A DNA stretch of 64,000 nt from Archivesica marissinica (GCA_014843695.1 CM026400.1:48560924-48624923); one strand, 5' to 3'; positions 10,741 to 21,362 are shown, numbered from the stretch's first letter. A program made the numbers and translations. Notes: generated by a model not told the origin, from the letters alone.

Positions 10741-11471
10741 CCAAGGCCCTGTGGTTCATGGCCCTGTAGTCCAAGGCCCTGTGGTCCAAGGCCCTGTGGT
10801 CCAAGGCCCTGTGGTTTAAGGCCCTGTGGTTCAAGGCCCTGTGGTCCAAGGCCCTGTGGTTTAAGGCCCTGTGGTCCAAGGCCCTGTGGTTTAAGGCCCT
10901 GTGGTTCAAGGCCCTGTGGTCCAAGGCCTGGGGTCAAGGACCTGTGGTTCAAGGACCTGTGGTCAAGGCCCTGTGGTCCAAGGCCCTGTGGTTCAAGGCC
11001 CTGTGGTCCAAGGCCCTGTGGTCAAGGCCCTGTGGGCCAAGGCCCTGTGGTTCAAGGACCTGTGGTCCAAGGCCCTGTGGTCCAAGGCCCTGTGGTTCAA
11101 GGACCTGTGGTCAAGGCCATGTGGTCCAAGGCCCTGTGGTCCAAGGCCCTGTGGTTTAAGGCCCTGTGGTCCAAGGCCATGTGGTTCAAGGCCCTGTGGT
11201 CAAGGCCCTGTGGTTCAAGGTCCTGTGGTCCAAGGCCATGTGGTCCAAGGCCCTGTGGTTAAGGCCCTGTGGTCCAATGCCCTGTGGTCCAATGCCCTGT
11301 GGTTTAAGGCCCTGTGGTCCAAGGCCATGTGGTTCAAGGCCCTGTGGTCAAGGCCCTGTGGTCCAAGGCCCTGTGGTCCAAGGCCCTGTGGTCCAAGGCC
11401 ATGTGGTCCAAGGCCCTGTGGTTCAAGGCCCTGTGGTTCAATGCCCTGTGGTCCAAGGCCCTGTGGTTCGT
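10741..11471. repeat. 15-bp GC-rich minisatellite array, about 49 units
   Basis: Unit GGCCCTGTGGTCCAA with TTCAA, TTTAA and CCATGTGG variants and occasional 14-bp units that shift the frame. Open frames of up to 259 codons on both strands arise from the 3n period and have no other support. Confidence 0.97.
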
Positions 11472-11627
11472 ATGCATGCCTGCGGAAAACACTCACGGTG
11501 GACCTTGGTTTACTGTCTCATCTGAAAGACTCGATGCACCGTCGCGAAATAATAGAAAGAATATTGATCAACTATATCTGGGGATCAGATCCAAAATCTA
11601 TATCCATTTGTACTCCAGCATTAAGCC

Positions 11628-11745
11628 ATTTGCCATCACTGGGACCACCCTTACCTTCTTGTAACATTGACCCACCCTGAGAACATTTGCCATCACTGGG
11701 ACCACCCTTACATTATTGTAACATTGACCCACCCTAAGAACACAT
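11628..11745. repeat. 57-bp tandem duplication
   Basis: Two copies containing ATTTGCCATCACTGGGACCA followed by TAACATTGACCCACCCT. Confidence 0.9.
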
Positions 11746-11803
11746 TTATCTTGATCTTGTAACTTTTACATGATCACTTCAACAGCTGGATTATATAAAA
11801 TTA

Positions 11804-12157
11804 ATGTCAGTTAATTCGATAATGAGCTCTTCTGGCTCCTCTAACGAGATCAGTGCCTTCACCAACCTATATCTGCAGAGAACCAGTGTTTGTCTTGGCC
11901 CTGGTGAAATAACAGAGACTGATGAGTTTTCAGGTACAGTATGTAGAGATAATGAATGCATAGTGGCAGTCTCCATTGATCAAATGAAGTTTGAAGTTGT
12001 AAACCAAATGAGATTATCACACAGACACAAACCACATGGACAAACCATAATTGAATACACACCCCCAACAAAAGGCACAAACGGAAGAAGTTACTCATGT
12101 AATTCTGGACAAGACATATTAATACAAGGATTCACTGAACTAGATGGCAGGTGCTAA
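11804..12157 (+). CDS. uncertain 117-codon open frame
   Basis: The longest open frame in this part that is not made by a tandem array. The predicted product is mixed in composition, with no signal peptide, membrane segment or motif I recognise. It ends at TAA just before a SINE-4. I cannot show promoter, splice sites or homology. It could be chance, since intronic position in the minus-strand gene is expected here, or an unrecognised element remnant. Confidence 0.15.
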   Translation: MSVNSIMSSSGSSNEISAFTNLYLQRTSVCLGPGEITETDEFSGTVCRDNECIVAVSIDQMKFEVVNQMRLSHRHKPHGQTIIEYTPPTKGTNGRSYSCNSGQDILIQGFTELDGRC

Positions 12158-12164
12158 AGAAGTA

Positions 12165-12412
12165 ATGTTATGTTATGTTATATTTCAGGTTTAACGCCTG
12201 CATCAGCACCATTTCGGGCTATTTCACCGGCGGGCAATTTACCTAACAACACCTTTCCTGGGCAGGCTCCAGCGGTTAACCAGTACTTGGGTGCACCAAC
12301 CTCCGTAAGAAACTGCCAACTTTTTCATATAAATGAGACACGGCCTAAGCGGGGCTCGAACCCGTGACCATCAGAGATGATAGGTTACAGTTGTATACAA
12401 GTCAGCGACCTT
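12165..12412 (-). mobile_element. SINE-4 copy, minus strand
   Basis: Box B in reverse (GGGCTCGAACCCGTGACCAT) near 12353-12372, the body with CTCCGTAAGAAACTGCCAAC and GGGCAGGCTCCAGCGGTTAA, and the end TTATGTTATATTTC. The tRNA 5' end is truncated compared with the copy at 30471. Confidence 0.82.
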
Positions 12413-12428
12413 AAATGGTGTTCTTTAA

Positions 12429-12664
12429 CCCATTCAACACCAAGTAACTCACATAGACTGGTCCATGATATTCATAAACCAATAAATGAATCAGAAAATC
12501 ACATTTGGATCAGTTCATTTATCAAAATGGGTAAAAAAAATTCTAAAAAATAGTTATATTACTTGAAAAAAGTGCAGATCCTGATGAGACGGCTCGTCAC
12601 GAGCCGGCTCATCTGGATCTACACTTTTTGTAAGCCTATTTAGAGGTCTGCGGTGTTGAAAGGG
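12429..12664. mobile_element. MITE-A copy, intact TTAA flanks
   Basis: TTAA (12425-12428) CCCATTCAACACC ... GGTGTTGAAAGGG TTAA (12665-12668). The inner hairpin pairs GATGAGACGGCTCGTC with GACGAGCCGGCTCATC-like text. Confidence 0.92.
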
Positions 12665-12679
12665 TTAATATTCTTCTGC

Positions 12680-12900
12680 AAAATAGGGTTAAAATGCACA
12701 GTACAACCATTAAATACAACATTTGAATAGAAGGAGTGCTTTATAATGGGCCAGTGTATCTTATATTAGACAAAATTTTGTTTGAAAATCGTAAAAACCA
12801 AAAAATAATTTTTTTTAGGGAGAAGTGGGGCCCCCAGAGGGCGATGTCAGGGTCCCTAGGGCGACAATTTCGCCCACATCGCCCTCTAGAATGATCCCTG
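12680..12900. mobile_element. element D copy, left end missing
   Basis: Contains ATTTGAATAGAAGGAGTGCT once, the GAGAAGTGGG block, a GGGCGA...TCGCCC palindrome and the right end CTCTAGAATGATCCCTG. The single internal unit here is the one amplified at 61465-61985. Confidence 0.75.
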
Positions 12901-13026
12901 AAACCAAAAGCATTTTTTAATTTTTTTAAAAGAACATTATGATACATTATAAACCATTTGGCACTATAAATTGTTTTTTGGTTTGGAACCCGAAAGAAAT
13001 TGTGCAGACCCCAAGCATCTTGAGTA

Positions 13027-13236
13027 CAGTCAAACCTGTCTTAAGCAGCCAGCCAAGGGAGTCGGGAAAAGTGGTTGCTTAGCACAGGTGGCTGCTTAAT
13101 AGAGTTCAAATGTATAATAAAACAACATATCTGGAAACTGGCTGCTTAATAGAGGTCAAATGTATAATAAAACAACCAATTGGGAATATATCAACTGGCT
13201 GCTTAATAGAGGTGACCACTAACATAGGTTTAACTG
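13027..13236. mobile_element. element C copy, Tc1/mariner-like ends
   Basis: TA (13025-13026), then CAGTCAAACCTGTCTTAAGC; right end ATAGGTTTAACTG, then TA (13237-13238). The interior repeats GGCTGCTTAATAGAGGT, and no transposase is present. The 'TA + CAGT' terminus is typical of Tc1/mariner-type non-autonomous elements. Confidence 0.82.
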
Positions 13237-13404
13237 TATATCTGTGTAATACTTGCATGATTATCATTGTGTTTATGAATATATACAAATGTATACAAGA
13301 ACAGTTGTTTAAACTAAGTTATGACATGACAATATTGCCTCAAAAATAAATTCGCTTCCTACTTGACCTCCCGGGCCACACCCATTTTTGATCCTGGGGT
13401 CAGC

Positions 13405-13560
13405 ATTTGAACAATTTTGCATTTAGCTCATTGGCACAAGACCTCAGTTTTCTCATCGGAAAGGCTATGTAGGATACAGGTCATTTTAATATGGTATGGG
13501 ATCGAACATGCGACACCTGGATTATAAATCCAGCTTGTTAACCACTGGACCACTGATCAG
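13405..13560 (-). mobile_element. SINE-7-like fragment, minus strand
   Basis: The tRNA-like head in reverse, GGGATCGAACATGCGACACC and CTGGATTATAAATCCAG, then TTAACCACTGGACCACTGAT. The body has no match to the other SINEs here. Confidence 0.55.
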
Positions 13561-14035
13561 CAAAGCAAACTGGTCTTAATGCCAATATCATCTTTATACA
13601 CCATGCATGTATAATTCATTCTCCAATCACAATCATCAATCCACAAGCTTTTAAGAAATAATTCACAATGGCCATTTCTAAATCACCGATTTCCGCCCCT
13701 TGTCAAGATTAAAATATCAAATTGACCACCTGTGACCAAATGGAGCGAAAAATACAAAATAAATTACATGGAAAACATTGGTATCATGACATATGCCATT
13801 TCAACTATCAGGCAGACACATTTTAACCATTTCAATAGTCAATTGCTGGTAATTGTGTCCCAACTACAAAAGAATGCTTGACTTTGACAGTTGGTGTTAA
13901 GAGGGAAAATAATATCTTAATAACTTCCGAGTGAAAAATGACACCAAAATGTTAGCCAAGTATCCACCATTATTATATGGTACATTAGATCATGATAGAG
14001 GAGTTTAATGCAGCAATTTATTAATATCATTTAAC
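13561..14035. other. no gene seen
   Basis: Non-repetitive-looking AT-rich sequence. No exon, RNA or repeat supported. Confidence 0.4.
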
Positions 14036-14039
14036 CCTT

Positions 14040-14418
14040 TGCATGCTGGGTAAATAAAAATCACATTTGCAAACAACATAGATCCTGATCAGAAGGCACG
14101 TTCTGTGCTGTCTCATCTGGCTCTATGCTGTTTGCTATTCGGACAGTGGACACAGGGTGAACACTTGACTGAATAGCAAACAACATAGATCCTGATCAGA
14201 CGGCACGTTCTGTGCTGTCTCATCTGGCTCTATGCTGTTTGCTATTTGGACAGTGGACACAGGGTGAACACTTGACTGAATAGCAAACAACATAGATCCT
14301 GATCAGATGGCACGTTCTGTGCTGTCTCATCTGGCTCTATGCTGTTTGCTATTTGGACAGTGGACACAGGGTGAACACTTGACTGAATAGCAAACAACAT
14401 AGATCCTGATCAGATGCA
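14040..14418. mobile_element. MITE-B left part with 107-bp internal tandem expansion
   Basis: Left end TTAACCCTTTGCATGCTGGG, then the hairpin-bearing interior repeats at 107-bp spacing, starting at 14069, 14176, 14283 and 14390. The last copy breaks off at GATCAGATGCAGCGC and a 47-bp array follows at once. No right terminus is present. Confidence 0.85.
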
Positions 14419-15215
14419 GCGCTATGTAACAGGGGGCCGGGAACCATTGCTAATGGCCGATGACCTGGCCATGTAACAGGGAGCTGGGAACCATTGCTGA
14501 TGGCCGATGACCTGGCCATGTAACAGGGAACCATTGCTAATGGCCGATGACCTGGCCATGTAACAGGGGGCCGGGAACCATTGCTAATGGCTGATGACCT
14601 GGTCATGCAACAGGGGGCAGGGAACCAGTGCTAATGGCCGATGACCTGGCCATGTAACAGGGGGCCGGGAACCATTGCTAATGGCCGATGACCTGGCCAT
14701 GTAACAGGTAGCTGGGAACCAGTGCTAATGGCTGATGACCTGGCCATGCAACAGGGGGCAGGGAACCATTGCTAATGGCCGATGACCTGGCCATGTAACA
14801 GGGGGCCGGGAACCATTGCTAATGGCCGATGACCTGGCCATGTAACAGGGAACTGGGAACCAATGCTAATGGCTGATGACCTGGCCATGTAACAGGGAAT
14901 TGGGAACCATTGCTAATGGCTGATGACCTGGCCATGTAACAGGGAACTGGGAACCATTGCTAATGGCTGATGACCTGGCCATGTAACAGGGAACTGGGAA
15001 CCAATGCTAATGGCTGATGACCTGGCCATGTAACAGGGAACTGGGAACCATTGCTAATGGCTGATGACCTGGCCATGTAACAGGGAACTGGGAACCATTG
15101 CTAATGGCTGATGACCTGGCCATGTAACAGGGAACTGGGAACCAATGCTAATGGCTGATGACCTGGCCATGTAACAGGGAATTGGGAACCAATGCTAATG
15201 GCTGATGACCATCCA
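14419..15215. repeat. 47-bp minisatellite array, about 17 units
   Basis: The unit contains CATGTAACAGGG, GGGAACCATTGCTAATGGC and GATGACCTGGC. The left half is richer in GGGGCCGGG units, the right half in GGGAACTGGG units. It begins exactly where the MITE-B copy breaks off. Confidence 0.97.
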
Positions 15216-15385
15216 TATGGAACCTGCTTCCTATTAGAATAGATCACAGGTCACACTACAGAACCTAAACTGCTCCCAGTTACATTGTCAGTTTGCTTTT
15301 GTTCACTTAGTTTAGGTAGACCGTAAGACCATATTAGACAGCTGGATATCTTCTGCATATATGAAATAATTTGACACACCCAGTG

Positions 15386-15517
15386 GGATGTGAAGGGGGG
15401 GGCAGTTTGCACGTCCACCCAACTGATATGCAAGGTTCAGAATGTATGTATGGATGTGAAGGGGGGGCAGTTTGCACGTCCACCCAACTGACATGCAAAG
15501 TTCAGAATGCATGTATA
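15386..15517. repeat. 66-bp tandem duplication with G8 tract
   Basis: Two copies of GGATGTGAAGGGGGGGCAGT followed by TTGCACGTCCACCCAACTGA. Confidence 0.9.
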
Positions 15518-15944
15518 CAGGATAATGACCATCAAGATCTATGGAGGCTCAACATTGGAAATATTTTACAGCTTCCAACTCTGCAGGGTTCCTCTATAAA
15601 GCTAAATGAAATAATCTACAATTACAGAGGATTAGCATTTCATGGGACTGGAATCTAAGATTATCATCTCGGCTCTATCTACAGTAGAGTACATTATCTG
15701 ACCAGGCTATCAGCTACAACTGTGAAATACACAACCCAGGGAACCCAATTACTGACAGAACTCATAAACCTGTCCACACTGAGCCACAAACATCCTTGCC
15801 ATTTAGATAAGAAACAGCATGCATGCATTTCCCTTAAGTTAATTTAATGTTTCCAATGATATTTCACTCCACAACAATCTAAATGTGTGTTTTTTTGTTT
15901 TTGCTTTTTTATATTCCTTTATTTATCAGCGCCTTCTGATGAAT
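15518..15944. other. no gene seen
   Basis: Mixed sequence with a T-rich tract near 15890. Nothing recognised. Confidence 0.35.
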
Positions 15945-15945
15945 C

Positions 15946-16045
15946 GGTGAGGGGGGTTCCGTGAGGGGAGGGGGCTCTGTGAGGGGGGCTCCGTTATGAG
16001 GGGGTGGCTCTGTGAGTGAGAGGGGGCTCAGTGAGGGGGTTGGCT
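15946..16045 (+). repeat. G-rich imperfect repeat
   Basis: Repeated GTGAGGGGGG and GGGGGCTCTGTGAGG blocks give more than four runs of three or more G within 100 bases on the plus strand (the non-template strand for a plus transcript, template for the minus-strand gene). Four-stranded folding is possible. Confidence 0.75.
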
Positions 16046-16068
16046 ACTCCGGAAGTAGATTAGTCATT

Positions 16069-16705
16069 TTATGTTTCGGAGGATAGGGCAAGATACCGTA
16101 GTCACTCTAACCTTTATGTTTCGGAGGATAGGGCAAGATACCGTAGTCACTCTAAACTTTATGTTTTGGAGGATAGGGCAAGATACCGTAGTCACTCTAA
16201 CCTTTATGTTTCGGAGGATAGGGCAAGATACCGTAGTCACTCTAAACTTTATGTTTCGGAGGATAGGGCAAGATACTGTAGTCACTCTAAACTTTATGTT
16301 TCGGAGGATAGGGCAAGATACTGTAGTCACTCTAACCTTTATGTTTTGGAGGATAGGGCAAGATACTGTAGTCACTCTAAACTTTATGTTTTGGAGGATA
16401 GGGCAAGATACTGTAGTCACTCTAACCTTTATGTTTTGGAGGATAGGGCAAGCAAGATACTGTAGTCACTCTAACCTTTATGTTTCGGAGGATAGAGCAA
16501 GATACTGTAGTCACTCTAAACTTTGTTTCGGAGGATAGGACAAGATACTGTAGTCACTCTAAACTTTATGTTTCGGAGGATAGAGCAAGATACTGTAGTC
16601 ACTCTAAACTTTGTTTCGGAGGATAGGGCAAGATACTGTAGTCACTCTAAACTTTATGTTTCGGAGGATAGGGCAACAAGATACCGTAGTCACTCTAAAC
16701 TTAAG
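16069..16705. repeat. 45-bp minisatellite array, about 14 units
   Basis: The unit contains GTTTCGGAGGATAGGGCAAG and GTAGTCACTCTAA. The 3n period leaves open frames on both strands. The core GGAGGATAG(T/G)GCAA resembles a piece of the SINE-1 body (GGAGGATAGTGCAATGATAC), so the array may have been seeded by a SINE-1 fragment. Confidence 0.95.
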
Positions 16706-16734
16706 ACGTATCACTGGTTGTTTTACATGCTCGG

Positions 16735-16862
16735 TGCATAGCATCGATACACAAGACCACGGTTTGTAATCCCAACGGAAACACTGATAATATTATTATG
16801 GTCAGATGGGGGATCGAACCTGTAATGTCGAATGTGTTAACAACTTGACATGGTGGTGTAGT
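16735..16862 (-). mobile_element. diverged SINE-1 head fragment
   Basis: GTCAGATGGGGGATCGAACC followed by TGTGTTAACAAC and a GTGTAGTCCA-like end matches the reversed SINE-1 tRNA head. The rest is decayed. It directly adjoins the 45-bp array. Confidence 0.5.
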
Positions 16863-16879
16863 CCATCAATGTAAGTGGC

Positions 16880-17300
16880 AAAATATAGAGCATATAATAC
16901 ATTAAGATGATCTCAACTATATATAAATATAATAGGACATTATAACAATTATAATATATAATTATACATTAAGATTATCTCAACTATATAAATATAATAG
17001 AACATTATAACAATTATAATAATACATTAAGATGATCTCAACTATATATAAATAAATCAAACCTGTCCTAAGCAGCCAGCCAAGGGAATCACAAAAGTGA
17101 CTGCTTAGCACAGGTGGCTGCTTAATAGAGGTCAACTGTACATTAAAACAACATATTAAGAAACTGGCTGCTTAATACAGGTTGGCTGCTTATTGGAGGT
17201 GACCACTAACACAGGTTTGACTGTACATTAGGACATTATAACAATTACAGTATATAATAATACATTTAGATTATCTCAACTATATATAAACACAAGAGGA
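16880..17300. repeat. AT-rich tandem repeat interrupted by element C
   Basis: Units with TACATTAAGATGATCTCAAC and GGACATTATAACAATTATAA occur about four times on the left and resume to the right of the element C copy at 17053-17223. Confidence 0.75.
17053..17223. mobile_element. element C copy inside an AT-rich repeat
   Basis: AATCAAACCTGTCCTAAGCA at the left and ACACAGGTTTGACTG at the right, followed by TA. It splits a unit of the surrounding tandem repeat. Confidence 0.78.
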
Positions 17301-17805
17301 CATTATTTGCAATAAAAAAACAACATTAACTTAAGATATCTAAACTCTAAAAATACAATAGCATGTAATTATAAGAATTAAGTTACCAACCTCAGATCAG
17401 AAACTAAACCTCACTCAATAATTTAAACATAAAGTTTGAATTTCGCAACTAGAATATTCCGCTTACCTCCATATTTAAGATATAATCCAGAAGCACACGA
17501 TTTTTTTATTCATAAAATATTCTATTCAAACAGGCCCACAGTAAATAGAAACTTCAGAAATAGTTGACACACTTATTTATTTTTAACTTCCAACCGGTAT
17601 GAATGAAGAGAATAATTTATTAATTACACCCAGTCAACTATTGGACTAAGCTGGTATTGTGTCTGTGTAAGCTAAGGAACAGTCCATTTGTGAGAATGTA
17701 TGGGTAAAGCAGATGTTTAAACTTTGAAATTTGTATTCATTTATCAATGAAGAAGACGCTTTTATAAAACTGCCATTTGGGTTTTACCATTGTCACTTAA
17801 ACGAG
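17301..17805. other. no gene seen
   Basis: AT-rich; no exon, RNA or repeat supported. Confidence 0.4.
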
Positions 17806-17808
17806 ACC

Positions 17809-18020
17809 GCCCCCTTAATACCAATTAAACACTATTGCAAAGATCGCCCCCTTAACACCAATTAAACACTATTGCAAAGACCCCCCTTAACACCAATTAA
17901 ACACTATTGCAAAAACCGCCACCTTAACACCAATTAAACACTATTGCAAAGACTGCCCCTTAACACCAATTAAACACTATTGCAAAGACTGTCCCCTTAA
18001 CACCAATTAAACACTATTGC
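17809..18020. repeat. 36-bp minisatellite, about six units
   Basis: Unit with CCTTAACACCAATTAAACAC and TATTGCAAAGACCGCC. Confidence 0.92.
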
Positions 18021-18358
18021 AGAGAAGTGTTTGACAATCTCTGGCCCTTATATATATATATTTCATGTACATCACAAACAATGTTTGACCTAGTTTCATA
18101 GTCACTATTCTAATCATTACCACAAATACTCCTCCTCCACTGGACAGAATGTAAAGTCAATTAACCCATTATTCTACCTGATTACCTTCCCATATTACAT
18201 GCCCGCCTGGGCCGATATCATCTGTCAGCATGCACTCCTTCTGTATCCATGTGTTTCTATACATATAAATCTAGATCTGCACACCTTTGTGTTAGTACAT
18301 ATCCCTTGTTTTAATAATTCAACAATTAATGGTATTATGGGATAAAGCAAGAGATCGC

Positions 18359-18371
18359 CCCCCCCCCCCCC
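18359..18371. repeat. poly-C tract
   Basis: About a dozen consecutive C residues between GAGATCG and GGGTCT. The exact count in an assembly is unreliable. Confidence 0.8.
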
Positions 18372-18676
18372 GGGTCTAAACTAAATGTTCCTACAGATCA
18401 AGAACAATCCTGTCTTAACTATTTGCATTCTGGGTAAAATAAAGGCTATAAATAGTTCAAATATTTGTAGCAGCCAATGGAAATATGTCATGAAATATTG
18501 TGACATATTCGGCTATTTTTTTATTTAGTCAAACACAATCAAGCAGTGTTAAAAAAAAAAATGCTCACAACAATTGGAACACATACGTACACACGTGCAT
18601 CTCAATTTGACAATACTTAACAACACGTGCACACGTGCATCTCACTACAATCTGCACAATAACAAATGCTACTCAC

Positions 18677-18780
18677 TCAGGGTCCGGCGTTGGCGTCACA
18701 TTCCGTTGTTTCCTATCAAGCTTGTTTGCCGACTTTGCTCTTTTCAAATTTGTCTTGAATCCTTTTCGAATGAGGAAATT
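18677..18780 (-). CDS. exon 3 of the minus-strand gene (KLDR motif)
   Basis: This 104-bp internal exon opens in phase 0 after TTATATTTCCAG and closes before GTGAGT (18676-18671) with two bases, GA, left for exon 4. It reads NFLIRKGFKTNLKRAKSANK and then LDRKQRNVTPTPDP. The ordered residues FL-x-R...K...KR-x-KS-x-x-KLDR match, from memory, the segment just before the PH domain in SynGAP/DAB2IP/RASAL2-type Ras GAPs. Those proteins accelerate GTP hydrolysis by Ras at membranes and synapses. The segment is strongly basic, which suits lipid or partner binding; that role is inference. The open frame extends upstream past the acceptor, so the acceptor choice rests on splice signals and phase. Confidence 0.65.
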
Positions 18781-19084
18781 CTGGAAATATAATTCTGCTC
18801 CGTTGCGAAATACGTAACAATGAAATTTCCAGCATGTGCATGAATATATATTCATATATATTATTACCAGGCATGTTGGATGATGCTACCTACCTAGGCT
18901 GTTCTGTCAGTGCACAATCTGAAGCCAATCTTTCCTCATTGCAAAATTGGCACCTTATCTTTCCTAAACCATTTCAAAGAAATTAAAGGTTGTCTTTCAA
19001 TGTTTTTATGTTTAAAGGATGTTTCTCAATGTCTTTCTTGCTTTCCACTGTCATTAAGTTTAATGGGTCTTTGTTATCACTGCT
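18781..19084. other. intron sequence, no other feature
   Basis: Upstream flank of exon 3 on the minus strand, running into the 41-bp array. Only its end next to the exon (TATATTTCCAG on the minus strand) looks functional. Confidence 0.4.
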
Positions 19085-21128
19085 AAGGAGATCATGTTTT
19101 TGTCCCTGTTTATATGTATGTTTGTAAGGAGGTCATGTTTTTGTCCCTGTTTATATGTATGTTTGTAAGGAGGTCATGTTTTTGTCCCTGTTTATATGTA
19201 TGTTTGTAAGGAGATCATGTTTTTGTCCCTGTTTATATGTATGTTTGTAAGGAGGTCATGTTTTTGTTCCTGTTTATATGTATTTTGTAAGGGTCATGTT
19301 TTGTCCTGTTTATTTAGTTGTAGGAGGTCATGTTTTTGTCCCTGTTTAATGTATGTTTGTAAGGAGGTCATGTTTTTGTCCCTGTTTATATGTATGTTTG
19401 TAAGGAGGTCATGTTTTTGTCCCTGTTTATATGTATTTTGTAAGGAGGTCATGTTTTTGTCCCTGTTTATATGTATGTTTGTAAGGAGGTCATGTTTTTG
19501 TCCCTGTTTATATGTATGTTTGTAAGGAGGTCATGTTTTTGTCCCTGTTTATATGTATGTTTGTAAGGAGGTCATGTTTTTGTCCCTGTTTATATGTATG
19601 TTTGTAAGGAGGTCATGTTTTTGTCCCTGTTTATATGTATGTTTGTAAGGAGGTCATGTTTTTGTCCCTGTTTATATGTATGTTTGTAAGGAGGTCATGT
19701 TTTTGTCCCTGTTTATATGTATGTTTGTAAGGAGGTCATGTTTTTGTCCCTGTTTATATGTATGTTTGTAAGGAGGTCATGTTTTTGTCCCTGTTTATAT
19801 GTATGTTTGTAAGGAGGTCATGTTTTTGTCCCTGTTTATATGTATGTTTGTAAGGAGGTCATGTTTTTGTCCCTGTTTATATGTATGTTTGTAAGGAGGT
19901 CATGTTTTTGTCCCTGTTTATATGTATGTTTGTAAGGAGGTCATGTTTTTGTCCCTGTTTATATGTATGTTTGTAAGGAGGTCATGTTTTTGTCCCTGTT
20001 TATATGTATGTTTGTAAGGAGGTCATGTTTTTGTCCTGTTTATATGTATGTTGTAAGGAGGTCATGTTTTTGTCCCTGTTTATATGTATGTTTGTAAGGA
20101 GGTCATGTTTTGTCTGTTTATATGTTGTAAGGAGGTCATGTTGTTTTGTTGTTTTGTTGTTTGGGGTTGTTTTTGTTGTTTTGTGTTGGGGTTGTTTTTG
20201 TGTTATTTGTTGTAAGAGGTATGTTTTGTCCCTGTTTATATGTAGTTTGTAAGGAGGTCATGTTTTGTCCCTGTTATATGTATGTTTGTAGGAGGTCAGT
20301 TTTTGTCCTGTTTATATGTATGTTTGTAGGAGGTCATGTTTTGTCCCTGTTTATAGTATGTTTGTAAGGAGGTCATGTTTTTGTCCTGTTTATATGTATG
20401 TTTGTAAGGAGGTCATGTTTTTGTCCCTGTTTATATGTATGTTTGTAAGGAGGTCATGTTTTTGTCCCTGTTTATATGTATGTTTGTAAGGAGGTCATGT
20501 TTTTGTCCCTGTTTATATGTATGTTTGCAAGGAGGTCATGTTTTTGTCCCTGTTTATTTGTATGTTTGTAAGCAGGTCATGTTTTTGTCCCTGTTTATAC
20601 GTCTGTTTGTAAGGAGGTTATGTTTTTGTCCCTGTTGATATGTATGTTTGTAAGGAGATCATGTTTTTGTCCCTGTTGATATGTATGTTTGTAAGGAGGT
20701 CATGTGTTTGTCCTTGTTTATACGTATGTTTGTAAGGAGATCATGTTTTTGTCTCTGTTGATATGTATGTTTGTAAGGAGGTCATGTGTTTGTCCTTGTT
20801 TATACGTATGTTTGTAAGTAGGTCATGTTTTTGTCCTTGTTATATGTATGTTTGTAAGTAGGTCATGTTTTTGTCCTTGTTATATGTATGTTTGTAAGGA
20901 GGTCATGTTTTTGTCCTTGTTATATGTATGTTTGTAAGGAGGTCATGTTTTTGTCCTTGTTATATGTATGTTTGTAAGGAGGTCATGTGTTTGTCCTTGT
21001 TATATGTATGTTTGTAAGTAGGTCATGTTTTTGTCCTTGTTATATGTATGTTTGTAAGGAGGTCATGTTTTTGTCCCTGTTGATATGTATGTTTGTAAGG
21101 AAGTCATGTTTTTGTCCTTGTTGATAGC
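19085..21128. repeat. 41-bp minisatellite array, about 50 units
   Basis: The unit contains AAGGAGGTCATGTTTTTGTC and CCTGTTTATATGTATGTTTG. The central units are nearly identical. The right third diverges (GTTGATATG, CCTTGTTATATG, AGTAGG). Two segments, about 19275-19330 and 20100-20350, show a burst of single-base losses. Confidence 0.97.
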
Positions 21129-21133
21129 TAAGC

Positions 21134-21362
21134 ATGTCTGGTTAGCGCAGTGGTTAGCAAGTTCGCTTCTCACCAATGCAACCCTGGTTCAATCAGACAG
21201 GGAATGTGAGATGGTACAGTGGTCGCCAGATTGGACAGGTGGGTTTTCTCCGGGTACTCCAGTTTCCTCCCACACGAATGACCACATTTACACTATCATC
21301 CACGCCAACGAAACTGATTAATATAAGTTGTTAAAGTTTGTTTCGCAATCGTTGTAAAAAAA
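21134..21362 (+). mobile_element. SINE-2 copy
   Basis: tRNA-like head GTCTGGTTAGCGCAGTGGTT with CTCACCAATGCAACCCTGGT, a body with GTGGGTTTTCTCCGGGTACT, and the tail GATTAATATAAGTTGTTAAA...CAATCGTTGTAAAA. Confidence 0.88.

Noticed and set aside
10702..11680. Open frames up to 259 codons on both strands as protein genes
   Set aside because: They are produced by a 15-bp tandem unit, a multiple of three, in all frames; no start context, splice signals or non-repeat domain support coding.
11804..12157. Confident single-exon gene
   Set aside because: No recognised motif, no conserved start context and no splice evidence; kept only as a low-confidence entry.
16064..16538. 118-155 codon repeat frames
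   Set aside because: They arise from the 45-bp period; there is no gene context.
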